In this document: piece after piece, positions 20,920 through 29,415 of the stretch
How positions within the stretch are numbered: the first letter of the stretch is position 1
Layout: each line of letters opens with the position of its first letter
Assembly (NCBI GenBank): GCA_900128395.1
Contig: LT649357.1
Coordinates: 1 to 33,678 of the forward strand
Source: Stramenopiles sp. TOSAG23-2
Taxonomy: Eukaryota; Sar
Reading direction: 5' to 3'
DNA length: 33,678 nt
The notes under the pieces: model-generated
Told to the model about the DNA's origin: nothing
Databases searched by the model: none
What the model saw: only the letters and a program-made list of their open reading frames with translations
Translations under genes and position numbers: made by a program

Positions 20920-21575
20920 CTATAATTATTGCAATCAATATTATTATTTCAATCATCTTGACTTATTCAGACAAAATGTGATATTTGCCATACACTGTAA
21001 TATAGTGATGTATATTACCTCCTTCTATGATACTTGATATTTTTTTACAACATATACATATATGAAATATACTATGGATAATTTGTCATTATTGTATTTT
21101 CATATTGGTGTTGAAAATATATTTATGCAAATAAATATAATATCATTTGGCCCTTTTTTATTGTACTGTTGAAAAATGTAGACAATGATGCACCTAAATC
21201 CACAAATCCACACCATAGCCAGATTGCCTCTATAAAATGCTATATGTTGATAACGATATGACATGCTATCCTCATACTAAATACTTATTTGAAAATGATC
21301 CCTTCCCCAATAGTATTTCCATCCTATTCCACCACACCACACCTCCTCTTCCTTCTTTTTTGATGAACAAAACAACAACAACAAAAAACAACAAAAAAAA
21401 CCAAAATTTCATTCATTCATTCAATTTTCAAAACGAGATAGATACAGTGATGATAATCAATAAACCATACATCTTTCTATGATATGTAAAAACAAATAGA
21501 AAACAATACATATAATTACAAAAAAAAATTCCAATCTCTTACGACAAAAAAAATTCCTAATAATAACAACAAAAT
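20920..21575. other. Upstream region of ORC1, no gene seen
   Basis: AT-rich spacer. It contains a CCA-rich stretch (about 21190-21225), pyrimidine-rich sequence at 21298-21360 and A-rich runs up to the ORC1 start codon. Confidence 0.5.
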
Positions 21576-24239
21576 ATGAAACAGAATTATAAAGTAGGAG
21601 ATGTTGTATGGGTGAAAATGCGTGGCTCACCATGGTGGCCTGCTTCAATACAATTACCAAAAACAAAACAACAACAAGAAGAATTTGAAGATATTATGGA
21701 AAAAAATAATAAGAAAGAAACACGTTTATTTGTAATATTCTTTGGTGATAATTCATATTATTTTGCAAAAAATACCAAAGGAAACGGAGAAATATTACCT
21801 TTTGAAGAACGTAAAGAAGAAATGTTAAAACGTTGTCATTCCAAATTATTTAAAAAAGCTGTAGAAGAAGCAGAAGAATATGTATTAGAAGAAGTTGAGG
21901 AGGAGTCAGAAGAAGATGATGAGTCAAAAGAGGAAGAACAAGACGACGATGATGACAAAGATGATAAAAATAGTCAAAGTGATAGTAATAGTGATTTAGA
22001 AGCATTTGAACCAAGAGCTAGTTTAAGTCCAAGCAAAAACAACAACAATAATAATAATAATAACAACATTGTAATATCAGAAATAGCACCATCTTCTACT
22101 AGGAAAAAAAAACGTAATATGAATAATAATAACATGTTATCTAGTCCACCTGCTAGCCAACCTCATGCAATCGTTCGATCTGCAAGTAGGACCCCTGGTG
22201 GTACGAGGCGTATCAAATGGATTGGAAAATCAATTGGAAATGGTATTGATCGTGAAAAATATTATGATGGATTTCGTTTAGATAGAGATGAATACCATGT
22301 TGGTGATTGCGTTTTCGTACGTATGGATGATGAAGAAGATGATTTATGGGTTGCAGAATTAGAAAGTTTATGGGAAGATAAATACAAAGAAAAATGGTTT
22401 GAAGGACGATGGTTTTATTCTGCATTAAATGCTCGTGCGCATTCCAATTATGGCCAAGGTAGAAATGGTAACAATCGCAATTGGACTGATGCAATATCTC
22501 GACATGAATTGTATGAAAGTGATCATGTAGATGAAAATACAATTGATTGTGTAGAAGGAAAAGCAAAAGTGATAACACAGCAAGAATTTCAAACCTATAA
22601 TCGTTCAAAAAGAAATTCACAACAAGAACAAACTTTTTTTTGTAAAGCATTTTATAGTACAAAAACAAGGATGATACGTCCTATCCTTGGAGCAACAAAA
22701 CGTGTACAACGTGCAAAACTTTATAGTAATCGTTTGATTGATGCATTAAGTGATAATGATGATGAGGATGAGGACGACGAAGAAGATGATTCTGAAGAAG
22801 AGGAAGATGAAATCATAAATAGTAAAAAACGAAAAAAAAATAATAGTAATAATAATAGTAGCTCGAGAAAAAATAAGAAGAAGAAGAAAAAGAAGAATCA
22901 AAATACAGGTAGCAATAATAATACTACTACTACCACGACGACGACGATGATAACAACAACTACTACGAATATAACAAGCAATAACAACAATAAAAATAAG
23001 AAAAAACAATTGTTTGAAAATTGTGCAAAAGCATGTGCTGCATTGCAATTATCACATGTACCGAAATCATTACCATGTCGTGAAAAAGAACGGAAACAAG
23101 TCATGCATTTTTTAAAAAGTGCAGTAGAACGTGGTGGTTTAGGAAGTGCGTTGTATATTTCTGGAATGCCTGGAACAGGTAAAACGGCAACTGTCATGGA
23201 AGTTATACGAACATTAAAGGAAAATGCAAGAAGAGGTTTAAATCCAGATTTCGAATTTATTGAATTAAATGGTATGAAATTGCCTCATCCGTATGAAGCA
23301 TATTCAATTATATGGCGAGGTTTAACTGGTCAAGATGCTGCACCGAAAAAAGCAGCTTCTTTACTCGAACGAAGATTTGCAACGCCATCATCTAAACGAC
23401 AATGTTGTGTCTTATTAGTCGATGAATTGGATTATATGGTAACTAGAAAACAAAGTGTATTATATAATTTGTTTGATTGGCCAAGTAAACGTTATTCCCG
23501 CCTTGTAGTTGTTGGAATTGCCAATACGATGGATTTGCCAGAGCGTTTATTACCACGTATCCATAGTAGGCTTGGATTGGAACGTGTTATTTTTCCAGGT
23601 TATACAGTACCACAAATTGAAACCATCATGAAAGCTCGATTAGGGGAATTAGATGTATTTGAAGATACTGCAGTAGAAATCTGTGCAAGAAAAGTTGCAT
23701 CTATTTCTGGTGATATAAGACGAGCATTACAAATTGCAAGACGTGCAGCAGAGATATGTGATAGAGAAGCAAATGAAATGGCAGAAGAGATAGACCTAAA
23801 TAATACTATTAACAACAACAACAACAACAACAACAGGAGCAAAGATCCATACGTAACGATTCGACATATTAATTTAGCGCATAAAGAATTAACAACAACT
23901 GCATATATATTAGCAATTAAACATGCATCCTTGTTTGAACGGTTATTATTAGCTTCTGTTGTATTGCAAATAAGAGGAAGTGGTTTAGAAGAAGTCATGT
24001 ATGATGATGTTATGAGGAGATTTGAAGGATTATGTCGTACACGTGGTGGTCCAATATCTCATCATCCTTCACGTACTTCCACGAAATCTATATGTAGACG
24101 TTTAGCATCATCCGGATTAATCGTATTAGATCAACGATCGACGGATTGGGATTGGCAACCAAAAATACGATTGAATGTGTTGCCAGATGACGTTGTATAT
24201 GCGTTATCCGGCGATAATACAACAAGGAGTTTGTTTTGA
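21576..24239 (+). CDS. ORC1: Origin recognition complex subunit 1 with N-terminal PWWP and BAH domains
   Basis: Largest ORC subunit, the ATPase that loads replicative helicase at origins; nuclear. Intronless, 887 residues. Residues about 1-105 are a PWWP domain (GDVVWVKMRGSPWWPASI), a reader of methylated histone lysine and DNA. After an acidic linker, residues about 235-370 are a BAH domain (YHVGDCVFVRMDDE, WFYSALNAR, FFCKAFYSTKTRMIRPI), as in animal and plant ORC1. A long basic/Asn/Thr linker leads to the AAA+ module: Walker A GMPGTGKT (530-537), Walker B VLLVDELDYM (D/E at about 616-617), sensor 1 GIANTMDLPERLLPRIHSRLG, which is diagnostic of ORC1/CDC6, and sensor 2 GDIRRALQIARRA. A winged-helix C-terminus follows (about 780-887). 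PWWP in front of BAH is not the usual ORC1 architecture. Confidence 0.95.
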   Translation: MKQNYKVGDVVWVKMRGSPWWPASIQLPKTKQQQEEFEDIMEKNNKKETRLFVIFFGDNSYYFAKNTKGNGEILPFEERKEEMLKRCHSKLFKKAVEEAEEYVLEEVEEESEEDDESKEEEQDDDDDKDDKNSQSDSNSDLEAFEPRASLSPSKNNNNNNNNNNIVISEIAPSSTRKKKRNMNNNNMLSSPPASQPHAIVRSASRTPGGTRRIKWIGKSIGNGIDREKYYDGFRLDRDEYHVGDCVFVRMDDEEDDLWVAELESLWEDKYKEKWFEGRWFYSALNARAHSNYGQGRNGNNRNWTDAISRHELYESDHVDENTIDCVEGKAKVITQQEFQTYNRSKRNSQQEQTFFCKAFYSTKTRMIRPILGATKRVQRAKLYSNRLIDALSDNDDEDEDDEEDDSEEEEDEIINSKKRKKNNSNNNSSSRKNKKKKKKKNQNTGSNNNTTTTTTTTMITTTTTNITSNNNNKNKKKQLFENCAKACAALQLSHVPKSLPCREKERKQVMHFLKSAVERGGLGSALYISGMPGTGKTATVMEVIRTLKENARRGLNPDFEFIELNGMKLPHPYEAYSIIWRGLTGQDAAPKKAASLLERRFATPSSKRQCCVLLVDELDYMVTRKQSVLYNLFDWPSKRYSRLVVVGIANTMDLPERLLPRIHSRLGLERVIFPGYTVPQIETIMKARLGELDVFEDTAVEICARKVASISGDIRRALQIARRAAEICDREANEMAEEIDLNNTINNNNNNNNRSKDPYVTIRHINLAHKELTTTAYILAIKHASLFERLLLASVVLQIRGSGLEEVMYDDVMRRFEGLCRTRGGPISHHPSRTSTKSICRRLASSGLIVLDQRSTDWDWQPKIRLNVLPDDVVYALSGDNTTRSLF

Positions 24240-24429
24240 TTTTAGGAAGGAAGGAAGAACCAGAGAAAAGAGAGATAGTGAAGTAAATGAGAGAACACAC
24301 AAAAATTAATTAAAATCAAAAATAAATTTCGATCATGCAGTAATATTTAATATCGTAAAAATTGAAATTAATTATTTTTTACCGACACAATTTGCTACAA
24401 AGACACCCTCTGTCCACTCTTTACACACC
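24240..24429. other. Convergent spacer between ORC1 and the DYRK kinase
   Basis: 190 bases between two stop codons, with a purine-rich stretch (about 24243-24280) then AT-rich sequence. Both 3' UTRs must fit or overlap here. Confidence 0.6.
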
Positions 24430-26577
24430 CTACTTAATACCAGGTAACGATGGCAAACCTGTTTGATGATGATGACTACCACCACCATCATCACCACCAC
24501 CACTATTAGTCACTTTCACAGGTGCAGGTGCATCTGCAATCCATGGATGTTTCAATGCTTGACTTGGTGTAAAACGTTGTTTCGTATCCCATCGTAAACA
24601 ACCTTCTAAAAATTCAACAAATAATGGATCATTGCATTTCAATGCACTTGAAATATTTCGTGTACCCGGCATACGTTTTCTACCACGAGAATTTGGTACG
24701 ATACGTGGCTCATTGTTGTTTTCAAAGAATAATTTCTTACGTGTAGATGCTTCAATTAATTTAGTTGGTGGTCTTCCACATATTTCCATAATGCATAATA
24801 ATTGTTCTTGTTCATTTTCACCAGGAAAGATTGGATAACCAGTATAAAGTTCTGCTAAGATACATCCAAAACTCCACATATCAATTGGTGTGCCATATGG
24901 CAATCCTAAGATAACTTCTGGACTACGATAAAAACGACTTTGTATATATGTATATACACGTTCATCAACAAAACAACTACTTCCCAAATCAATGACTTTG
25001 ATACCACTTTTATTGGCTTGTTTCAATAAAATATTTTCTGGCTTTAAATCGCAATGTATAATTCGTAATTTCCTCATGAAACGCAGAGAGGCTAAAATTT
25101 GTATTGCAAAACGTCGTATTAAACCAAGGCTAACACCTTGGAAATTGTTGTTTTTAATGAATTCATATAAATTCATACTAAGCAAATTAAATGTAATACA
25201 TAAATGATTGCGGAAATAAAAGTAATCTTTCAAATGTATAATATTACTATTACTGTTTGGATCCTTATCTTTTAAATGCTTTAATACCTTGACTTCCACA
25301 AGTGCTTGATGATGGAAACGTTTTTTATTTCTGATAATTTTCAATGCAACCATTTCCTTATTTTTCATATCATAACATTTCATCACTTGTCCAAATGACC
25401 CTTTACCAACTGTACCTAATACTTCATATCGATATCCAATATGATCATTCACGACAACACGATAATCACCACGTTCATCATCATATCCATGATTATTACC
25501 AACATTTTTCCTAATTTTCTTATCTGGTGCTCCCGTACAATAAATTTCTGGATATTCCAAAATTTCACCATGTTCATAATCAGATAAATCATTCATATAT
25601 AATTTAAATGCTTGTGCTGGAGTTAATGGCCATTGATCATTACCACCTTTGTTGTTGCTATTATTGGTATTATTATTATTATTATTATTATTACCAGTTT
25701 CACCATCATTTGTATTTTTTCCAGGGCTATTTGAAGTATTATTATTATTATTACGATGATGATGATGTTGTTTTGGATGACGTCTTACACCACCAACTGT
25801 ACCACCAAAGATATTTGTCTTTTCTGTACGTTTCGAAGGTCTACCTTTAAATATGTTCCCTCTTAAATTTGAAATTTCATTTTTATTATTATTACTACCG
25901 CTACCACCACCATAACGGGCAGATAACGGTTGATGTACAACTTTTTTATTATCATCATAACCAATTTCTCGTGCCGTAGAAGCTTTTTGTTGTTTATACC
26001 CACCATGATGATGGTGTTTATTTTCATTTGGTCTTTGTTGTGCCCATGAATCCAAATTTAATTTTGGTACTTTTGTTAATTCACTATTAACATTGTGTCG
26101 ATGTTGCCTTCGATTGTTGTTGTTGTTGTTGTTGCTGCTGTTGTTTTTGTTGTTATTGTTGTAATTATTTCCAACTCTTAAACGATTACGATTAAAATTT
26201 TGATTACGATATGGATTATTACTATTCTCACGACGACGATGATGATGATGATGATTATTATTATTATTATTATTATGCATGGAAGATTTATAATGGTTTC
26301 GTCGAGGTTGATATCCACCATTATTATTATTATTATTACTACGTTTCTTTTTTTGATGATGTGCATTTGCAAATGAAAAATTGTTATTACTATTATTACT
26401 ACTACGATGGCTGGTATTTATATTTCCATATTTATAATGTCCACCATTCCCACGTGCAGATCTTGGACTACTGTAATTGGATTTATAACTATGGTTAATA
26501 TTGCTATTGTTGTTGTTATATGGCTTATTTCTACGTGCATTTGATAGTTTCAACGATGGTAAATTCATAATGGTCAA
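24430..26577 (-). CDS. DYRK: Class II DYRK (DYRK2/Pom1-like) dual-specificity kinase
   Basis: Autophosphorylates a Tyr during folding and then acts as a Ser/Thr kinase in cell-cycle, polarity or stress control. Intronless, 715 residues. The first about 310 residues are Asn/His/Arg low complexity. A DH box follows (PLTPAQAFKLYMNDLSDYEH, about 316-335), which marks DYRK and points to class II. The kinase domain spans about 385-690: glycine loop GKGSFGQV (391-398), VALKII Lys, catalytic HCDLKPEN (508-515), activation loop YTYIQSRFYRSPE with the DYRK YxY, and hinge-to-CMGC features PIDMWSFGCILAELYTGYPIFPG. The magnesium-binding triplet reads DLG (about 530-532, VIDLGSSCF) where DYRK2-type kinases usually have DFG. 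All catalytic Lys/Asp residues are present, so it should be active. Confidence 0.94.
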   Translation of the reverse strand: MTIMNLPSLKLSNARRNKPYNNNNSNINHSYKSNYSSPRSARGNGGHYKYGNINTSHRSSNNSNNNFSFANAHHQKKKRSNNNNNNGGYQPRRNHYKSSMHNNNNNNNHHHHHRRRENSNNPYRNQNFNRNRLRVGNNYNNNNKNNSSNNNNNNNRRQHRHNVNSELTKVPKLNLDSWAQQRPNENKHHHHGGYKQQKASTAREIGYDDNKKVVHQPLSARYGGGSGSNNNKNEISNLRGNIFKGRPSKRTEKTNIFGGTVGGVRRHPKQHHHHRNNNNNTSNSPGKNTNDGETGNNNNNNNNTNNSNNKGGNDQWPLTPAQAFKLYMNDLSDYEHGEILEYPEIYCTGAPDKKIRKNVGNNHGYDDERGDYRVVVNDHIGYRYEVLGTVGKGSFGQVMKCYDMKNKEMVALKIIRNKKRFHHQALVEVKVLKHLKDKDPNSNSNIIHLKDYFYFRNHLCITFNLLSMNLYEFIKNNNFQGVSLGLIRRFAIQILASLRFMRKLRIIHCDLKPENILLKQANKSGIKVIDLGSSCFVDERVYTYIQSRFYRSPEVILGLPYGTPIDMWSFGCILAELYTGYPIFPGENEQEQLLCIMEICGRPPTKLIEASTRKKLFFENNNEPRIVPNSRGRKRMPGTRNISSALKCNDPLFVEFLEGCLRWDTKQRFTPSQALKHPWIADAPAPVKVTNSGGGDDGGGSHHHQTGLPSLPGIK

Positions 26578-26961
26578 AATGTTATAATGGAATAAATAAA
26601 TATTTTATATATGTAATGTCAAACGATTCGATGATCCAATATATATGATTTGGTATATACAAATATATATATATACGAGAGAGATATAAGCGATACTTTA
26701 TGTATATAATGTAAATTTCTTCAATCATTCACATAATTATATCGTCAATATATACGTCATCTTGTTTTTTTCTATTTTTTTCTATTTATTTTTAAGTTTT
26801 GGTCGGTTTTGTAGAGAAGAAGAGATGTAAAACGCATGGGAGGATAAGGAGGGGATGGAGAAATTTGTTGAGTTTAAGGATAATGGTTAGGGTTATTTGG
26901 ACTACTAATTATTATACTTCAATAGCTATGATATTTTCCTACCGAATTCCGGATTAACAGG

Positions 26962-27008
26962 TACACAGGACTGGTTATTCGTAATGAACAAATAACCAGT
27001 GCTGTGTA
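26962..27008. repeat. Hairpin in duplication copy 1 (18-bp arms)
   Basis: Left arm TACACAGGACTGGTTATT (26962-26979) and right arm AATAACCAGTGCTGTGTA (26991-27008) are reverse complements at 17 of 18 positions, with an 11-base loop. Confidence 0.9.
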
Positions 27009-27142
27009 GGCGCACCACTTTTATGGATAAGGAGGGGATGGAGAAATTTGTTGAGTTTAAGGATAAGGGTTAGGGTTATTTGGACTACTAATTATTATAC
27101 TTCAATATATGATATTTTCCTACCGAATTCCGTATTAACAGG

Positions 27143-27189
27143 TACACAGTACTGATTATTGACAATGAACAAATAACCAGTGCTGTGTA
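27143..27189. repeat. Hairpin in duplication copy 2 (18-bp arms)
   Basis: Left arm 27143-27160 pairs with right arm 27172-27189 at 16 of 18 positions. One of the two mismatches would be a G-U wobble in + strand RNA. The right arm is identical to copy 1. Confidence 0.88.
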
Positions 27190-27448
27190 GGCGCACCACT
27201 TTTATAATGGACCCGATTATTAGGAGATCAAAGAAGAACAAGCCGTTTTATTTCGTTCTTCTTCTTCAAATATATAATATCTCATATAATGTACATACCA
27301 ATTAGTAACATCGTTAGATTTAGGAATAATTAGTAACTTGTTGACCGAAATATAAAAAAGATCCACAAGAAGTTAGCTACTTCGTTTGCTAGGAATAATA
27401 ATAATAATAATAATATCAACAACAACAACAACAACCACCACCACCACC

Positions 27449-29044
27449 ATGAGTTACGAATCGAAATACGATGATGATAAACAAAATAAAGATGAATATC
27501 GTAAAAGTAGACGGTGGCCAAGGCATGATTATTGGCCTTCGAAATTTAATACCAATAAACACCATTATTTAAAATTAAAAATTATACGTGAACCATGGAC
27601 ATATCCAATGGGTGCTATTAATTTAGCAGCAATACAAATACAACGTACATGGCGTGGTGTTGCCGTGCGTTCCTTGTTTCGTAACATGGAAACGAAATCA
27701 GGTATTAAAAAAGCAATCAAAGAAATGAGGAAACGCCCATATCAAATAAACTATAGGAAACAACTTAAATTTTCTCCAAAACAAAATACACTTGCAACGA
27801 AAACGTTTTCTTTAAAATTTTGGAAACACAAAGGAATACAAATGCCATCCTTACAACAAGATGTTGCACCAATGTCTGCATTAGCAACTGATAACGATGC
27901 AGTGGATTGGGTATGTTCACGTATACAAGCATGGTGGAGAATGGTGGTAATAAAACGGGAATATACATTAAGTCGTTTTTCAATATATCATATAGCTGCT
28001 ATGCAAATACAATATATGTGGCGTTCATTTCGTCAAAATAAATATATTGGTATGAGCAATTTAAGCCCTGATGAAATAGCTGTTATTAAAATGCAAAAAT
28101 TATGGAGACGTTATACAAATCGTCGTATATATTTTTATTATAGAGATTTAATTAAATTTCGTAATGCTGGTGATCCGGCATTAATGTTACGTTGCATTAA
28201 TCCACGTGAAGCTGCATTATTTGATCAAGCGAGTGGTGTACATGTACGTTTTCGTTTAGGTGGTAAGTCGTTTCCTCCAACGATTTTATATAAAGTATTT
28301 ACACATAAACCATTATGTGATGTAAATGCATTTGCACCACGTGATTATGTCAAAGCAAGACGAAATCAAAGTAGTGAAAATAATTATGATGATGGTGAAT
28401 TGGAAAATAGGAAGAAAAAGAAGAAGAAAAAAGGAAGAAGAAACAGAAATGGTAATAACATGATGGAATTAGCTGGTATACGTGTTGGTAATTCTATTTA
28501 TGAAGCAAAATATAATGATGAATATGACCAAGATGATGGTTCATGGTATCGTAGAGATGATATGAATAATTGGAGACCAGTTACATTAGGTGTTTTAGAA
28601 GAAGCTGATATGGAACCAGAAAAAAGAAAAGTAATAGAATTAGGTCAACGATTTCATTATAGTAAAGTACAACGTAAACAAGATAAATTATTACGACAAA
28701 AACGAAAAAAACGTAATTGGATGATGAAATTATATTCCAAAGGTCTTGTTAGTGATAAGAAAATGATGAATACATTTAATAATAATGATGAATATGCTGA
28801 AGAGGAAGAGGATGATGAATTATTAAATTGGTCAAATAATTTAGATTTTGATACATATTTAGAAGAATGGAAACAATTAGGTACAAGTGGTCCATCAAAT
28901 CCAACTGAATATGAAAAAAGTGTATTAGAAAGTGTACATCAACGTTTACATGGTGGGAATAATAATTCATCATCATCATTTATGAATTTAGGACAAGGTA
29001 ATAATGAAATTTTAGATGAACGTTTTATTCAAGATGAGTTGTAG
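27449..29044 (+). CDS. IQ-motif protein resembling C11orf65/MFI
   Basis: 531 residues from the first in-frame ATG (MSYESKYDDD). The frame is open upstream through a triplet microsatellite, but without an ATG, so that part is 5' UTR. Four IQ-like calmodulin-binding helices are visible: AAIQIQRTWRG (60-70), RIQAWWRMVVIKR (158-170), AAMQIQYMWRSFR (183-195) and AVIKMQKLWRRY (211-222). They are followed by a block DPALMLRCINPREAALFDQA, then HVRFRLGGKSFPPTILYKVF (242-284). That block matches my memory of the conserved part of human C11orf65 and its homologues in flagellated eukaryotes. The rest is charged, with a Lys/Arg run (about 324-336) and an acidic C-terminal region. Likely calmodulin or light-chain binding; a flagellar link is inferred from family distribution and from the tubulin acetyltransferase elsewhere in the window. 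Confidence 0.82.
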   Translation: MSYESKYDDDKQNKDEYRKSRRWPRHDYWPSKFNTNKHHYLKLKIIREPWTYPMGAINLAAIQIQRTWRGVAVRSLFRNMETKSGIKKAIKEMRKRPYQINYRKQLKFSPKQNTLATKTFSLKFWKHKGIQMPSLQQDVAPMSALATDNDAVDWVCSRIQAWWRMVVIKREYTLSRFSIYHIAAMQIQYMWRSFRQNKYIGMSNLSPDEIAVIKMQKLWRRYTNRRIYFYYRDLIKFRNAGDPALMLRCINPREAALFDQASGVHVRFRLGGKSFPPTILYKVFTHKPLCDVNAFAPRDYVKARRNQSSENNYDDGELENRKKKKKKKGRRNRNGNNMMELAGIRVGNSIYEAKYNDEYDQDDGSWYRRDDMNNWRPVTLGVLEEADMEPEKRKVIELGQRFHYSKVQRKQDKLLRQKRKKRNWMMKLYSKGLVSDKKMMNTFNNNDEYAEEEEDDELLNWSNNLDFDTYLEEWKQLGTSGPSNPTEYEKSVLESVHQRLHGGNNNSSSSFMNLGQGNNEILDERFIQDEL

Positions 29045-29415
29045 TATGATAATCTAGAATATAGAGTATTTTAGAGAGAGCGAGAGTTCGTTAAAAAATA
29101 TATATGTACTGCTGAACGGTTCGTATTTTTTCAATTTAATTGGTGAAACCAACTATCATATCATACATACGAAAGTTTGTATATCATAGATATATTTTGT
29201 ATTGATACACCTTCTTTAATAAATTTAAAAAACAATAAACAATATATCATATCATAGTTCATATATCATATATCATATTTTTAGTTATATTTAGTTTTTT
29301 TTTATTTTTATAAAAAACGCTTTTTAGCGCTCTTTTTCAAAAATCTCTTTTTTTTCTTTTTTTTTTAAATCATTCAACGACGTACGTGTACTTCTTCACC
29401 ACATCACACATCATT
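29045..29415. other. Convergent intergenic spacer
   Basis: 3' flanks of the IQ-motif and RBR ligase genes. Contains repeated ATATCATA units (about 29240-29280) and T-rich runs (29295-29370). No gene seen. Confidence 0.6.

Larger units (their letters stand above)
26842..27205. repeat. Diverged tandem duplication, 183 and 181 bp
   Basis: Copy 1 is 26842-27024 and copy 2 is 27025-27205, directly abutting. They differ by one 2-base indel (AATAGCTATG versus AATATATG) and about seven substitutions. Five of the substitutions fall in the left arm and loop of the internal hairpin, while the right arm is unchanged. Both copies carry a GGTTAGGGTTATTTGG segment with a single telomere-like TTAGGG. Confidence 0.95.
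26578..27448. promoter_or_regulatory. Divergent promoter region, DYRK / IQ-motif gene
   Basis: 871 bases between divergent start codons, holding the diverged tandem duplication 26842-27205 with two hairpins. Flanks are AT-rich with (TA)n at about 26660-26676. Immediately before the IQ gene start lies a compound triplet microsatellite (AAT)n(CAA)n(CCA)n at about 27392-27448. Confidence 0.5.

Noticed and set aside
26880-27080. TTAGGG as telomeric repeat
   Set aside because: There is only one TTAGGG per copy, with no array, so it is not evidence of a telomere or chromosome fusion.
27386-27448. N-terminal extension of the IQ protein (Ile and Thr runs)
   Set aside because: The frame is open but has no ATG; it is the triplet microsatellite of the 5' UTR.
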